Assembly: GCA_031292485.1 (NCBI GenBank)
Contig: JARLHA010000023.1
Coordinates: 1 to 64,000, forward strand
From: Mucilaginibacter sp.
Lineage (GTDB): Bacteria; Bacteroidota; Bacteroidia; Sphingobacteriales; Sphingobacteriaceae
Direction of reading: 5' to 3'
Length of the DNA stretch: 64,000 nucleotides
The notes beneath the pieces are model-generated. The model was not told the DNA's origin and did not search any database. It was given only the letters and a program-made list of their open reading frames with translations. Shown one piece after another: positions 7,696 to 17,051 of the stretch. Each line of letters opens with the position of its first letter. The stretch's first letter is position 1. Position numbers and translations under genes: made by a program.

Positions 7696-8754
7696 TCAGG
7701 AAACTTTATCCTTAATCGCTAATTGCCCGCAAGCGGCGTCAATATCTTTGCCACGGCTGCGGCGTAAGTTGGTGTTTATACCCTGGCTGCGCAGGTATTC
7801 GGCAAATGCCTCAATTTTGTCTTCGCCGGCGTTGATAAAGGCTGCAAACGATATCGGGTTATATTCAATGATATTTACCTTGCAGGGCAGGTGTTTGCAA
7901 AACCTCGCCAGTTCTTCGGCATCTTTCAGGGTATCATTAAATCCGTCAAAAACAATATACTCGTAAGTAACCGGGTTTTTTGTTTTGGCATAATAATACT
8001 TCAGTGCTTCGGCGAGCGCTTTTAACGAGTTTTGCTCGTTGATAGGCATAATGGTATTGCGTTTTTCATCATTGGCCGCATGAAGTGATAAAGCGAGGTT
8101 GAATTTCACCTGGTCGTCGCCTAATTTTTTGATCATTTTAGCTATACCGGCTGTTGATACTGTAATTCTTTTGGCAGCCATGTTAAGTCCTTCTTCCGAA
8201 GTTATTTTTTCAACCGACTCCAAAACATTCTTATAGTTAAGCAGGGGCTCACCCATGCCCATATAAACTATGTTCGACAGCGGGATGCCATAATTCTCTT
8301 TTGCTTGTTTGTCAATCAGCACTACCTGGTCGTAAATTTCATCCGGGTTTAAGTTGCGTTTACGCTCCATATACCCGGTTGCACAAAATTTACACGTTAA
8401 ACTGCAGCCCACCTGCGATGATACACATGCCGTCATCCGGCCGGGGGTTGGAATTAAAACGCCCTCAATTAGGTGGTTGTCAAATAAAATAAAGGAATTT
8501 TTTATAGTTTTATCCGCGCTGAATTGTGAATTGTGAATTTTTACGTTGTTTATAGTAAAATTCTCTATCAGTTTTTGGCGGAGTTCTTTTGAAATATTAC
8601 TCATCTCGTCGAAAGAAAAGCATGATTTATTCCAAAGCCATTCATACACTTGTTTAGCCCTGAAGTTTTTTTCGCCCAGATGACGAACAAAATGATCCTG
8701 AAGGGTTTCAAGGCTAAGGCTGCGGATGTCTATTTTCTCTTTGGCGGTATTCAC
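7696..8754 (-). CDS. rlmN: 23S rRNA (adenine2503-C2)-methyltransferase / tRNA A37 methyltransferase
   Basis: This radical-SAM enzyme methylates C2 of A2503 in 23S rRNA, and of A37 in some tRNAs, using SAM and a cysteine-bound intermediate. The 352-residue length is normal. The [4Fe-4S]-binding CxxxCxxC is in GCSLTCKFCATG; MGMGEPLLNY and STAGIAKMIKKLG follow, and the catalytic C-terminal Cys is in DIDAACGQLA. The N-terminal helical domain has VYEWLWNKSCFSFDEMSNISK. The segment VKIHNSQFSA, in a variable region, is encoded by a tandem heptad word (8519-8542). It is divergent from the amidohydrolase gene. Confidence 0.96.
   Translation of the reverse strand: MNTAKEKIDIRSLSLETLQDHFVRHLGEKNFRAKQVYEWLWNKSCFSFDEMSNISKELRQKLIENFTINNVKIHNSQFSADKTIKNSFILFDNHLIEGVLIPTPGRMTACVSSQVGCSLTCKFCATGYMERKRNLNPDEIYDQVVLIDKQAKENYGIPLSNIVYMGMGEPLLNYKNVLESVEKITSEEGLNMAAKRITVSTAGIAKMIKKLGDDQVKFNLALSLHAANDEKRNTIMPINEQNSLKALAEALKYYYAKTKNPVTYEYIVFDGFNDTLKDAEELARFCKHLPCKVNIIEYNPISFAAFINAGEDKIEAFAEYLRSQGINTNLRRSRGKDIDAACGQLAIKDKVS
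8519..8542. repeat. Tandem heptad word inside the rlmN coding region (E4)
   Basis: Three consecutive heptads GAATTGT, GAATTGT and GAATTTT on the plus strand are read in frame by rlmN on the minus strand as KIHNSQF. The word resembles the one in element E1. This is the only heptad array seen inside a conserved gene; it falls in a part of RlmN that varies between species. Confidence 0.5.
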
Positions 8755-8822
8755 GCTGCAATAGTACGAATTTTTAAAAACTTACTTTTTAAAAGCATTA
8801 TTTTTATATTTAAAAACAATAA

Positions 8823-8850
8823 CTTTAAGTTAAAGTATATTGGATATACT
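8823..8850. promoter_or_regulatory. Two overlapping palindromes in the rlmN/amidohydrolase divergent gap
   Basis: CTTTAA-G-TTAAAG (8823-8835) is directly followed, with 2-bp overlap, by AGTATAT-TGG-ATATACT (8834-8850); both are perfect inverted repeats. They sit in the 139-bp gap between two divergent genes, 44 bp before the amidohydrolase ATG and 69 bp from the rlmN ATG. Position and symmetry suit an operator, but AT-rich palindromes also arise by chance. Confidence 0.4.
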
Positions 8851-8893
8851 GATATGCGTTCAAAAAAAGGTAACGTGAGTTTAAAATAATTGA

Positions 8894-10063
8894 ATGAAAA
8901 GTTTTAGAGCCGATTACGTTTTCCCTGTTCACGCCGGTCCGATTAAAAATGGAATTATTACCGTTAACCATACCGGTAAAATAATTTCTGTTACTGACCA
9001 AAATTCCCACCCTCCTGATGTTCCTGTCGAACAACTAAGCGGTGTTATTTGTCCCGGATTTATTAATGCCCACTGCCATGTGGAGCTTTCGCACCTGAAA
9101 GAAAAAATTACACCGCGTACAGGGCTGGTTAATTTTATAATGGACGTTCAGAAATTCAGGAATATTGATAAAGGCGAGATCACAGATGCTGCGTTGAAAG
9201 CTGACAGTGAGATGTACGAAAATGGCATTGTTGCTGTGGGCGATATTTCCAATACAAATAATAGCCTCGGGATAAAACAAGTAAGTAAATTATACTACCA
9301 TACTTTTGTTGAAACGTTTGGCTTTTTGCCATCAAGGGCCGAAGAAATTTTTAATAAGGCGCTGGAGTTATTAAAAGAATTTAAGCCAATGTCGTGCTCA
9401 ATAACGCCGCATGCGCCGTATTCCGTTTCAAAAGAGTTATTTAAATTGATTCGCGACCATAGTGCTGCCGGCCAAAATTTGATCAGTATGCATAACCAGG
9501 AGTGTGAGGATGAAAATAAGTTTTATCGCTATAAACTCGGCAGTTTTCTGGATATGTACAGTGCTTTTGGGATCGATATTCAGCACTTTAAGCCGCAGGC
9601 TCGTAATTCGGTGCAATCGGTACTACCATTATTGAGCAACAAGCAGGAAATTTTGATGGTTCACAATACCTGTACTAACTTAAAGGACATTTATTTTATA
9701 AAACGTTTCGATCGTAAAGTTACCTGGTGTTTTTGCCCAAATGCAAATTTATATATTGAGAACCGGTTGCCAAAGATTGAACTTTTTATCGGGCAGGGAT
9801 ATCATATAACCCTGGGTACCGACAGCCTTGCTTCCAATAACCAGTTGTGTATTTTAAGCGAAATGCGTACCATCCAACATAAAATGCCAGAGATAAGCAC
9901 CGCACGGTTGATTGAATGGGCTACCCTTAACGGTGCCAGGTTTTTGGGGATCGACGATGAAAAAGGAACCCTTGAACCCGGTAAAACACCCGGCCTGAAC
10001 CTGATCACCGGTTTGGATGGTTTAAAGATCACCCCGGAAACAAAGGTGAGGCGGTTGGTGTAG
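8894..10063 (+). CDS. Amidohydrolase-superfamily deaminase (MtaD/SAH-deaminase-like)
   Basis: A 389-residue metal-dependent hydrolase of the cytosine-deaminase/ATZ-TRZ branch. The N-terminal composite beta domain is followed by the metal-binding GFINAHCHVELSHL, a central SMHNQECEDE, the His in ILMVHNTCTN, and the Asp in TLGTDSLASNNQL near the C-terminus. Family members deaminate adenosine-type or guanine-type substrates, and aminofutalosine deaminase of menaquinone synthesis belongs to the same branch. The substrate cannot be told from the sequence and no menaquinone genes are nearby. It stands alone, divergent from rlmN, and is followed by element E5. Confidence 0.85.
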   Translation: MKSFRADYVFPVHAGPIKNGIITVNHTGKIISVTDQNSHPPDVPVEQLSGVICPGFINAHCHVELSHLKEKITPRTGLVNFIMDVQKFRNIDKGEITDAALKADSEMYENGIVAVGDISNTNNSLGIKQVSKLYYHTFVETFGFLPSRAEEIFNKALELLKEFKPMSCSITPHAPYSVSKELFKLIRDHSAAGQNLISMHNQECEDENKFYRYKLGSFLDMYSAFGIDIQHFKPQARNSVQSVLPLLSNKQEILMVHNTCTNLKDIYFIKRFDRKVTWCFCPNANLYIENRLPKIELFIGQGYHITLGTDSLASNNQLCILSEMRTIQHKMPEISTARLIEWATLNGARFLGIDDEKGTLEPGKTPGLNLITGLDGLKITPETKVRRLV

Positions 10064-10070
10064 GATTTGT

Positions 10071-10244
10071 TTTAATGTTGAAAGGTTGTAAGATTGGAAT
10101 GTTTTTTGAATGTTAACTTTGTATAGAAAATTTGTTGTAACGCTGAAAGGTTGTAAAGTTTTGAATGCAGTTTTGCGAGCATTGTAATTTTCAAACTGAA
10201 CTTTTAACATTCCAACCTTTCAACATTACAACATTCCAACAACC
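10071..10244. repeat. Octad inverted-repeat element E5 between amidohydrolase and acylphosphatase genes
   Basis: Plus-orientation words of the GTTGAAAG/GTTGTAA type run at about 10076-10120 and again at about 10130-10170. The inverted arm at 10205-10244 shows octads CAACCTTT, CAACATTA and CAACATTC. Three arms are therefore present. The inverted arm ends 4 bp before the acylphosphatase ATG. The same word family is used in element E9 at groES-groEL. Confidence 0.7.
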
Positions 10245-10247
10245 AAA

Positions 10248-10526
10248 ATGAAACACCTTAACATAACAGTAAAAGGGCGGGTACAAGGCGTATCGTACAG
10301 GGCGGCCACCAAAGCCGTTGCAGATCAGCTCGGGGTTAAAGGCTTTATCCGGAATGAACCGGTCGGCGATGTTTTTATTGAAGCAGAGGGAGATAAACTA
10401 TCGCTCGAAATGTTTTTGGAGTGGTGTCATGAGGGCCCGGAACACGCTAATGTAAATCTTGTAGAAAGCCATGAAGGCGAATTAAAAAACTATCGTAATT
10501 TTGAGATCGTAAAAAAGAGTTTATAA
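10248..10526 (+). CDS. acyP: Acylphosphatase
   Basis: A small cytosolic enzyme of 92 residues that hydrolyses acyl phosphates such as acetyl phosphate or carbamoyl phosphate. The family signature is intact: VKGRVQGVSYRAATKAVADQLGVKGF with the phosphate-binding Arg in GVSYR, and the catalytic Asn in GFIRNEPVGDVFIEAEG. The length matches the family. It follows repeat element E5 directly and is separated by 35 bp from the flippase gene downstream, so the two may be co-transcribed, although no functional tie is known. Confidence 0.92.
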   Translation: MKHLNITVKGRVQGVSYRAATKAVADQLGVKGFIRNEPVGDVFIEAEGDKLSLEMFLEWCHEGPEHANVNLVESHEGELKNYRNFEIVKKSL

Positions 10527-10561
10527 TGGTATAAACTTTTACAGAAAATCGCTTTACATCA

Positions 10562-12064
10562 TTGTCAACCGCAAAAAAATTCGCCGGGCAAACGGCCATA
10601 TACGGGATAAGCACTATTGCCGGCCGCGTATTCAGTTTTTTCCTTACGCCTGTTTATACAGGTGCCTTCGCTCCGGGGATATATGGAATTTTAACCACCT
10701 TGTTTAGCTATGCCTCTATTTTAAATGCCGTAATGGCTTTTGGGATGGAAACTACCTTTTTCAGGTACCTCAACAAGTACGAGAATGACCGGAAAAGGGT
10801 ATATAATAATGCATTTGCATCAGTATTTACAATTACCATCCTCTTTTTGCTGCTCACATTACCTTTTATTGGGCATATTGCAAATTTTATAAATGTAAAT
10901 AAAGGCACGTCAGCCAGCGACTATAAGATTTATATCGAGTTTTTTATTGCTGTTTTAGTGCTTGATGCCTGGTGTGTTATTCCATTTGCCCGGCTGCGCG
11001 CTGAAGGGAAACCCGGCAGATACAGCCTGATCAAACTTATTAATATCCTTATTTTTATTGTTTTAAACCTCATCTTTATATGGGGAATTCCATTCTGGAT
11101 GGCACATCATCTGCCTGGCACCGGCTTTTTAAGCAGCTGGTACATTAAGGGATGGGTGGGATATGTGTTTTTATCGAACCTGGTATCAAGCGCGGTTACT
11201 TTATTATTGCTGATTCCTGAGTTTTTAAAGATTACGTTTGATTTTGATGGTAAAATGCTGGCCGAAATGTATGCCTATAGTTGGCCGGTATTAATTGCAA
11301 ACTTGTCGTTCATCATCAATGAAAATTTGGATAAAATATTATTGGGGAAGCTTTTGCGTGTTAAGGACCTGCAGGATGTGGGGATTTATGGCGCTTGTGC
11401 TAAAATCTCCCTCTTCCTGAGCATATTCATACAGGCATTCAGGCTGGGGGCCGAGCCATTTTTCTTTAGCCACGCTAAAAATAAAAATTCGGGTCAAACC
11501 TATGCCCGCATAATGGATTACTTTGTAATAACCGTTTGTGTGATATTTGTGGGCCTGGTAGCCAATATCGAAATTTTAAAATACTTTATTCATGGGCACG
11601 ACGCGCGTCAAACCCATATCTACTGGAGCGGCCTGGGAGTAATACCGCCGCTGGTTTTTGGATATGTTAGTTTAGGTATTTACATGAATCTTTCAGTATG
11701 GTATAAACTGTCCGATCAAACCAAATACGGCCTATACATATCAGGAGTGGGGGCTATCCTTACAATCGTACTAAACGTTTTATTTATACCCAAATACAGC
11801 TATATGGCTTCGGCCTGGGCATCGCTCATCGCTTATGCCAGCATGATGGTGCTTTCCTACATTTGGGGGCAAAAAAATTACCCCATACCTTATGACCTCA
11901 AAAAGAATCTGGGATATATAATTTCCTCAATTCTTATCGTTTACTTGTCGTTCTATGTATTTAACCGCAATATATTTGTGGGGAATTCGCTTTTATTATT
12001 GTTTATTTTAACGGCATTTTATTTTGAGTATAAAAATTTAAAAGCTATATTTATTAGACGATGA
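10562..12064 (+). CDS. Wzx/MATE-type polysaccharide flippase
   Basis: A 500-residue integral membrane protein with about 12-14 hydrophobic segments across its length. It starts [32 protein letters not shown], the usual opening of the polysaccharide-biosynthesis (RfbX/Wzx) branch of the MOP superfamily. The family translocates lipid-linked oligosaccharides across the inner membrane. No glycosyltransferases lie beside it, so the sugar cargo is unknown; in many Bacteroidota this gene is an orphan next to dut. The start is a TTG (10562), as no ATG fits the conserved N-terminus. The stop overlaps the dut start by 4 bp (ATGA), showing translational coupling. Confidence 0.88.
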   Translation: MSTAKKFAGQTAIYGISTIAGRVFSFFLTPVYTGAFAPGIYGILTTLFSYASILNAVMAFGMETTFFRYLNKYENDRKRVYNNAFASVFTITILFLLLTLPFIGHIANFINVNKGTSASDYKIYIEFFIAVLVLDAWCVIPFARLRAEGKPGRYSLIKLINILIFIVLNLIFIWGIPFWMAHHLPGTGFLSSWYIKGWVGYVFLSNLVSSAVTLLLLIPEFLKITFDFDGKMLAEMYAYSWPVLIANLSFIINENLDKILLGKLLRVKDLQDVGIYGACAKISLFLSIFIQAFRLGAEPFFFSHAKNKNSGQTYARIMDYFVITVCVIFVGLVANIEILKYFIHGHDARQTHIYWSGLGVIPPLVFGYVSLGIYMNLSVWYKLSDQTKYGLYISGVGAILTIVLNVLFIPKYSYMASAWASLIAYASMMVLSYIWGQKNYPIPYDLKKNLGYIISSILIVYLSFYVFNRNIFVGNSLLLLFILTAFYFEYKNLKAIFIRR

Positions 12065-12495
12065 ACATCAGGATAATTAACAAATCGAAAAATAGTTTGC
12101 CGGCTTATGAAACAGCCCATGCCGCGGGTATGGACCTTCGTGCGGATCTTGATGCAACGATACATTTGAAGCCAATGGAACGTAAATTGATCCCAACCGG
12201 CTTATACATGGAATTGCCCGAGGGCTTTGAAGCCCAGATTCGCCCGCGAAGCGGCCTTGCTTTTAAGCATGGCATCGGCATCGTTAATTCGCCCGGCACC
12301 ATTGATGCGGATTACCGGGGTGAAATTAAAGTGTTGCTCATCAACCTTTCGGACCAGGTTTTTGAAATAAATACCGGGGACAGGATAGCCCAAATGGTTA
12401 TTGCCAGACATGAAAAAGCCAACTGGCTACAGGTGGAAGAGTTAAACGAAACGTCGCGCGGAGCCGGTGGATATGGCCATACGGGCGTTGCATAA
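12061..12495 (+). CDS. dut: dUTP diphosphatase
   Basis: The 144-residue trimeric dUTPase converts dUTP to dUMP and PPi, keeping uracil out of DNA and feeding dTMP synthesis. All five family motifs are seen: [43 protein letters not shown] and the C-terminal [11 protein letters not shown] arm that closes over the substrate. The ATG overlaps the flippase stop by 4 bp. A TPR gene follows closely. dcd, another dUTP/dCTP pool enzyme, is encoded at 60.3 kb. Confidence 0.97.
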   Translation: MNIRIINKSKNSLPAYETAHAAGMDLRADLDATIHLKPMERKLIPTGLYMELPEGFEAQIRPRSGLAFKHGIGIVNSPGTIDADYRGEIKVLLINLSDQVFEINTGDRIAQMVIARHEKANWLQVEELNETSRGAGGYGHTGVA

Positions 12496-12570
12496 CACGG
12501 AAATTGAATTTGCGCGCGGATGATCAATAGAAAAAATAGTGTTACCGGCATGAACAGGATAAAATACAGC

Positions 12571-14322
12571 ATGAAAAAATGGGGAATAAGTACCAGGGCT
12601 ATGCGTGCTGCGTTTATATCGGCTGCTGTCCTTCTCTTGCTTCAAACCGCAGCTGTTGCTCAAAATAATAAGAGCGATAACCAGGGTAAAGCGCTTACTT
12701 ATGCAGATAGCGCAATGGTAAAAGATTTTTTTTTTAAAGCGCTGCGCGAAAAAACGGTTGAAAACCTGGTCACAGCTGCCGAGCTTTTTCAACGGGTTAT
12801 ACAAATTGATCCGGCTAATGACGCCGCTATGTATGAGCTCGCCAATCTGAAAAAATTAAAAAATGATTATGGGGGCGCCCAGGGCCTGCTTGAAAAGGCA
12901 GTGGCAATTAACCAGGATAATACATGGTATTGGACGGCGCTTGCCGACTGCTACGAAAAAAGCAATAATATCGATAAGCTTGAAAATGTTTTTGACCAGC
13001 TGATACGGTTAAACCCCGAGAAAACTGATAGCTATTTTGACAAGGCAAATGTTTATTTCCATCAGCAAAAATATGATGAAGCGTTGCAGCTTTATGATAA
13101 AATAGAGCAGTTATCCGGGCCTACTGACGATTTGCTGGCCGACAGGCAGAAGATCTATTTAAAGCAGGGTAAAGTTGATCTGGCGGCAAAACAGCTTGAA
13201 AAAATGATCAGCGCAAACCCTTCGGAAATAAAATACTATTTGTTCCTTTCGGAATTATACAACGCGAATAATTTCGCCGATAAGGCGCTTAAGGTTTTAC
13301 AAACTGCCGAAAAAATAAACCCTGGCAGCGGCCTGGTTCACCTTGCCATGGCCGATATTTACAGGGATAAAAAGGACTACGAAGCCAGCTATAACCAGTT
13401 GACTTTAGCTTTTGCTATTCCGGATATGGATATTGATCAGAAGATAAAAATTGTGATGGGTTATTTGCCAAAATTTCCCGATCCTGACGCCAAAGCGAGC
13501 GCACTTGAACTGAGCCGGATCCTTACCCTTGCACACCCCGATGATTCAAGGGCCTTTGCGATTTACGGGGATATTTTACTTCAAAATGGTAAGGGAAAAG
13601 AAGCACGCTCGGCTTATCAAAAAGCCATCGCGCTTAATAACCAGGTTTATGAGGTGCAGGAACAATTGGTGCGGATAGAGCTTGCCGACGATGACCTGGA
13701 CGGCGCTGTTAAGGATGGTGAAAATTCGTTGTCTTTTTTCCCTAACCAGGCCTGGATGAACTACCTGGTTGGCCTGGCCTGGCTCCAAAAAAAGGATTTT
13801 AATAAAGCCATCTCCTATATAAAAAATGCTACCTCGCTCGAAATGCAGGATAAAGAACTCCTTACGCAATGTTACTCTTCACTCGGCGATTGTTATCATG
13901 GTGTAAAAGATTTTAAAAAATCCGACGGGGCTTATGATAAAGCTTTGGAGTATAATGCTGATAATGTGTTCACTTTAAACAATTATGCCTATTATTTGTC
14001 GTTAAGAGGGGAGCAACTGGATAAAGCGGCGGCGATGTCAAAACATTCAAACGACCTGCAGCCAAATAACGCATCGTTTGAGGATACCTATGCATGGATC
14101 TTATTTAAACAAAAGGATTACACAGGTGCAAAACTTTGGATGGAAAAGGCGCTTGCTGATGATAAAAACCATAGCGCGGTGAAATCCGAGCATTACGGCG
14201 ATATTATGTTTTATCTTGGAAATGTAGATGCCGCTGTTGAGAACTGGAAAAAAGCTAAAGCAAACGGAGATAATTCGCCGGTTTTAGATCAAAAAATCAA
14301 TGAAAGAAAATACATCGAATAA
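12571..14322 (+). CDS. Exported tetratricopeptide-repeat protein
   Basis: A TPR-rich protein of about 583 residues. The N-terminus MKKWGISTRAMRAAFISAAVLLLLQTAAVAQ reads as a signal peptide with cleavage near AVA-Q. The rest is a run of about 10 or more TPR units (for example AAMYELANLKKLKNDYGGAQGLLEKA, AFAIYGDILLQNGKGKEARSAYQKA, VFTLNNYAYYLSLRGEQLDKAAAM). A longer frame opens at 12520 but would give an unusually long n-region. Periplasmic TPR proteins often scaffold envelope assembly. The following lipoprotein gene overlaps by 23 bp, and an EnvC-like gene comes next, so a role in envelope biogenesis is inferred. Confidence 0.85.
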   Translation: MKKWGISTRAMRAAFISAAVLLLLQTAAVAQNNKSDNQGKALTYADSAMVKDFFFKALREKTVENLVTAAELFQRVIQIDPANDAAMYELANLKKLKNDYGGAQGLLEKAVAINQDNTWYWTALADCYEKSNNIDKLENVFDQLIRLNPEKTDSYFDKANVYFHQQKYDEALQLYDKIEQLSGPTDDLLADRQKIYLKQGKVDLAAKQLEKMISANPSEIKYYLFLSELYNANNFADKALKVLQTAEKINPGSGLVHLAMADIYRDKKDYEASYNQLTLAFAIPDMDIDQKIKIVMGYLPKFPDPDAKASALELSRILTLAHPDDSRAFAIYGDILLQNGKGKEARSAYQKAIALNNQVYEVQEQLVRIELADDDLDGAVKDGENSLSFFPNQAWMNYLVGLAWLQKKDFNKAISYIKNATSLEMQDKELLTQCYSSLGDCYHGVKDFKKSDGAYDKALEYNADNVFTLNNYAYYLSLRGEQLDKAAAMSKHSNDLQPNNASFEDTYAWILFKQKDYTGAKLWMEKALADDKNHSAVKSEHYGDIMFYLGNVDAAVENWKKAKANGDNSPVLDQKINERKYIE

Positions 14323-15136
14323 AAAGCCCCGATATTGCCGCCTAAAAACAGGCGCGTTTATAAAACTATTTTCTGTTTGCTGCCTGATACTAATATTTGG
14401 ATGTAAGGCAAAAAAACAACTGGTAGTTAAAAAAACAGTGACAATAGACACCGTTGCAAAAACGGTGAATGTAAAAACATTGAAACTGAATGCTATTAAA
14501 TCCGCTCAAACTACCTTTAATACTTTTTCGGGTAAAGCGCGTGCCAAACTGAATATAAACGGCGATAGTAATGATGTTACCCTAAATATCCGCATCAAAA
14601 GCGATCAAAAGATCTGGATTTCAATAACCGCAATAGCCGGCATTGAGGTTGCACGGGCGTTAATTACCCCCGATAGTATACTGCTGATCAATCGCCTTCA
14701 GAACGTGTATGTAAAAAAGCCATTTAGCTACATTAATAAATTTGCAGGGAGCCAGGCCAATTACAAAACATTGGAATCACTGATCATAGGGAATGCGATA
14801 CCCGAACTGGTGAGTGAAAAATCAGACCTGGAGGAGGAAAACGGTGGTACAGTACTGTCCGGTAATTTTTCGGATTTTGTTTTTAAAGTAATTTTTGGGC
14901 CTGATTTGAGGCCAAATCAAACAAATTTGAGTAACCAGGATGCCGGTCAGGCACTACAGGTGGCTAACAGCGCTTTCATCCAGGCAGGCAATAAAGTAAT
15001 TCCTTCTGAAATAGATATGTCTTCGATGGTGAAAGATAAAAAAATACTGGTTAATTTGCATTACGTTAAGGATGACTTTGATCAGCCGCTTGATTTTCCG
15101 TTCAGCATTCCGCCGCGGTACAGGCCTGCAGAGTAG
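14300..15136 (+). CDS. DUF4292 lipoprotein
   Basis: A 278-residue predicted outer- or inner-membrane lipoprotein. The long basic N-terminus is followed by a hydrophobic stretch and the lipobox LIFGC, giving a lipidated Cys near residue 35. The middle (SAQTTFNTFSGKARAKLNI...IWISITAIAGIEVARALITPDSI) fits DUF4292, a family with a LolB/LppX-like beta half-barrel. A lipid or lipoprotein carrier role is suggested by fold but not proven. The start overlaps the TPR gene by 23 bp and the EnvC-like gene follows 64 bp later, suggesting one envelope operon. Confidence 0.85.
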   Translation: MKENTSNKKPRYCRLKTGAFIKLFSVCCLILIFGCKAKKQLVVKKTVTIDTVAKTVNVKTLKLNAIKSAQTTFNTFSGKARAKLNINGDSNDVTLNIRIKSDQKIWISITAIAGIEVARALITPDSILLINRLQNVYVKKPFSYINKFAGSQANYKTLESLIIGNAIPELVSEKSDLEEENGGTVLSGNFSDFVFKVIFGPDLRPNQTNLSNQDAGQALQVANSAFIQAGNKVIPSEIDMSSMVKDKKILVNLHYVKDDFDQPLDFPFSIPPRYRPAE

Positions 15137-15200
15137 ACTTACAGAAATGTATATAACCCAGCAGGCAATTTGAGCTGGTTAAAGCAAGCAAAATTTAAGG

Positions 15201-16496
15201 ATGAAATTTTTAAAAGCAGTATTATTTATAGTTTTTGTTTTTGCAGCCCTTGCCGTACATGCCCAAAGCAGTGCCGATCTGAAACGCCAGCGTGATGAAT
15301 TAACCCGGCAACTGGATCAGCTTAACCATGAATACGACCAAACGGTAAATAATAAAAAGACTACGCTGAAGCAATTGAATCTGCTGAAAGAGAAGATCAA
15401 CCTGCGCGAGGAAAAAATAAATAATATCAATTCGGAGATCAGGAACCTTGATAACCAGATATCTGAAAGCAACAATTCCGTTCATAGTTTACAGAATCAG
15501 TTAAGCCAATTGAAAAAGGAATATGCGGCTATGGTGCTCTTTACCTATTATAACCAGAGTTCATACAATAAACTGATGTTTATTTTTGCCGCAAAAGACT
15601 TTAACCAGGCCTACAAACGTTTAAAGTATTTACAGCAGATAGGTAGTTACCGTGAACGCCAGGCGGGCTATATACAGGAAACCCAGGTTGAGTTGCATGT
15701 TAAAATCAACGAACTGGATAAAAACAAAAAGGAAAAAAGCAATTTGCTGGTTGATCAGCTGAAAGAAAAGGAGTCTCTGGGGAAGGAAAAAGAAACCCAG
15801 GTGCAGGTTGTGGCTGATCTGTCCAAACACGAAGGGCTTTTAAAACAGCAGCAGCAGGAAATTCAGCGGAAGATCGCCAAAACCAATAAGGCAATTAATT
15901 CTGCTATCCGCCGTGAAATTGAAGAAGCAAAGCGTAAAGCTGAAGAAGAAGAAAAAGCAAGGCAGCGGGAAGCAGCAGCCCGGGCTAAAGCTGAAAATAA
16001 GGAAGCCCCTGTTGTAAAACCACGCACTGCCGTAAAAAATCTTTCAAACAGCGAGGTGTTAAATGCAACCCCCGAGGCGGCGCGGCTTTCCAATGACTTT
16101 TTACAAAACCGGGGCTCGCTGCCATGGCCGGTGAGTACCGGAAGTTTGAAACAGGGTTTTGGAATTTATTACGATAATGAAGGTATAAAAAACGAAAGCT
16201 ACGGCTGGGATATAAAAACAAACCAGGGAGCTGCCGTAAGGGCTGTTTTTAATGGCGAAGTAACCCACATATCTGATGTGAGCGGTACTTACCTGGTAAT
16301 AATTAAGCATGGTGAATATTTTACAGCTTACTCCAACCTCCGCTCATATAATGTAAAACAGGGGCAAAAAGTAACCACCAAGCAAGTTATAGGAGTTGTG
16401 TCCACTGAGTCATCAACAGGCGAGGCAATAGTGAATTTCGCTATCTATAAAGGCCTCGATCCTGTAAATCCTAAAATTTGGCTTGCCCCAAATTAA
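15201..16496 (+). CDS. EnvC-like murein hydrolase activator with degenerate LytM domain
   Basis: 431 residues. A signal peptide (MKFLKAVLFIVFVFAALAVHAQ) is followed by a long coiled coil (about 25-270, rich in K, E and Q) and a C-terminal LytM/M23 domain from about 305. The domain keeps the fold markers (GSLKQGFGIYYD, GAAVRAVFNGEVTHI, GTYLVIIKHGEYFTAYSNL, GQKVTTKQVIGVV) but lacks the zinc ligands: the HxxxD site reads ESYGWDI, the HxH site reads YSNL, and the last motif reads EAIVNFAI. This matches EnvC, which activates amidases at division rather than cutting peptidoglycan. It follows the TPR and DUF4292 genes. Confidence 0.9.
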   Translation: MKFLKAVLFIVFVFAALAVHAQSSADLKRQRDELTRQLDQLNHEYDQTVNNKKTTLKQLNLLKEKINLREEKINNINSEIRNLDNQISESNNSVHSLQNQLSQLKKEYAAMVLFTYYNQSSYNKLMFIFAAKDFNQAYKRLKYLQQIGSYRERQAGYIQETQVELHVKINELDKNKKEKSNLLVDQLKEKESLGKEKETQVQVVADLSKHEGLLKQQQQEIQRKIAKTNKAINSAIRREIEEAKRKAEEEEKARQREAAARAKAENKEAPVVKPRTAVKNLSNSEVLNATPEAARLSNDFLQNRGSLPWPVSTGSLKQGFGIYYDNEGIKNESYGWDIKTNQGAAVRAVFNGEVTHISDVSGTYLVIIKHGEYFTAYSNLRSYNVKQGQKVTTKQVIGVVSTESSTGEAIVNFAIYKGLDPVNPKIWLAPN

Positions 16497-16524
16497 GTTT
16501 GGACTTTTTAATATTTTAATTGCC

Positions 16525-16532
16525 TATATTTG
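16525..16532 (+). promoter_or_regulatory. Candidate -7 box upstream of the first TatA-like gene
   Basis: TATATTTG fits TAnnTTTG and lies 20 bp before the ATG at 16552. A TTG at 16499-16501 is 23 bp upstream, at the long end of the usual spacing. It separates the Tat genes from the upstream envelope operon. Confidence 0.5.
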
Positions 16533-16551
16533 TAACCTCAATTCGTAAATT

Positions 16552-17016
16552 GTGATGTATAGTTCAGGCCTGTTGTTCATAAGCAATCTTTTTTCTTCAG
16601 ACATGATCATTATCATGGTTGTTGCTTTATTCCTTTTTGGGGGAGAAAAGCTTCCTGAAATAGCAAGGGGATTAGGAAAAGGGATCCGTGATTTTAAGGA
16701 TGCTTCGGATGGGATAAAACGCGAAATAAATAACCAGATTTACAATTACGAAGAGAAGCAGGAACAGAAAAAGATTGAGGAGAAAAGCACCGTTGATCAA
16801 ACTGCGTCGCAGAATGAACCGGCGGAAAGCAGCTCGATCAATTTAATAAAGCCGGTTGAAAATACGATACCGGCGGCCGAAGGTTATATTTATACGGGTG
16901 AAAGTACCGGAATTAACCACCCGGCTGACGACCATAATAATGTACTTAACGGTAATCATTCTGCAACGCATGACGAGGCCGCTTCAACCGGGAGCGAAAC
17001 AACAAAGAATTCATAA
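16552..17016 (+). CDS. TatA/B-like twin-arginine translocase subunit, long form
   Basis: 154 residues. There is a short periplasmic N-terminus, one transmembrane helix (MIIIMVVALFLFGGEKLPEIA), the FGxxKLPE hinge, and an amphipathic helix (RGLGKGIRDFKDASDGIKREI). A long hydrophilic tail rich in E, Q and N follows. In the family, TatA forms the variable pore and TatB the substrate-receptor partner of TatC. The longer tail is TatB-like, but the helix motif is TatA-like, so the exact role is open. A second, short TatA gene follows 35 bp later. tatC is not in this window. Confidence 0.88.
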   Translation: MMYSSGLLFISNLFSSDMIIIMVVALFLFGGEKLPEIARGLGKGIRDFKDASDGIKREINNQIYNYEEKQEQKKIEEKSTVDQTASQNEPAESSSINLIKPVENTIPAAEGYIYTGESTGINHPADDHNNVLNGNHSATHDEAASTGSETTKNS

Positions 17017-17051
17017 GAATATTATTCATCATAACATAAAAATTATAAATC

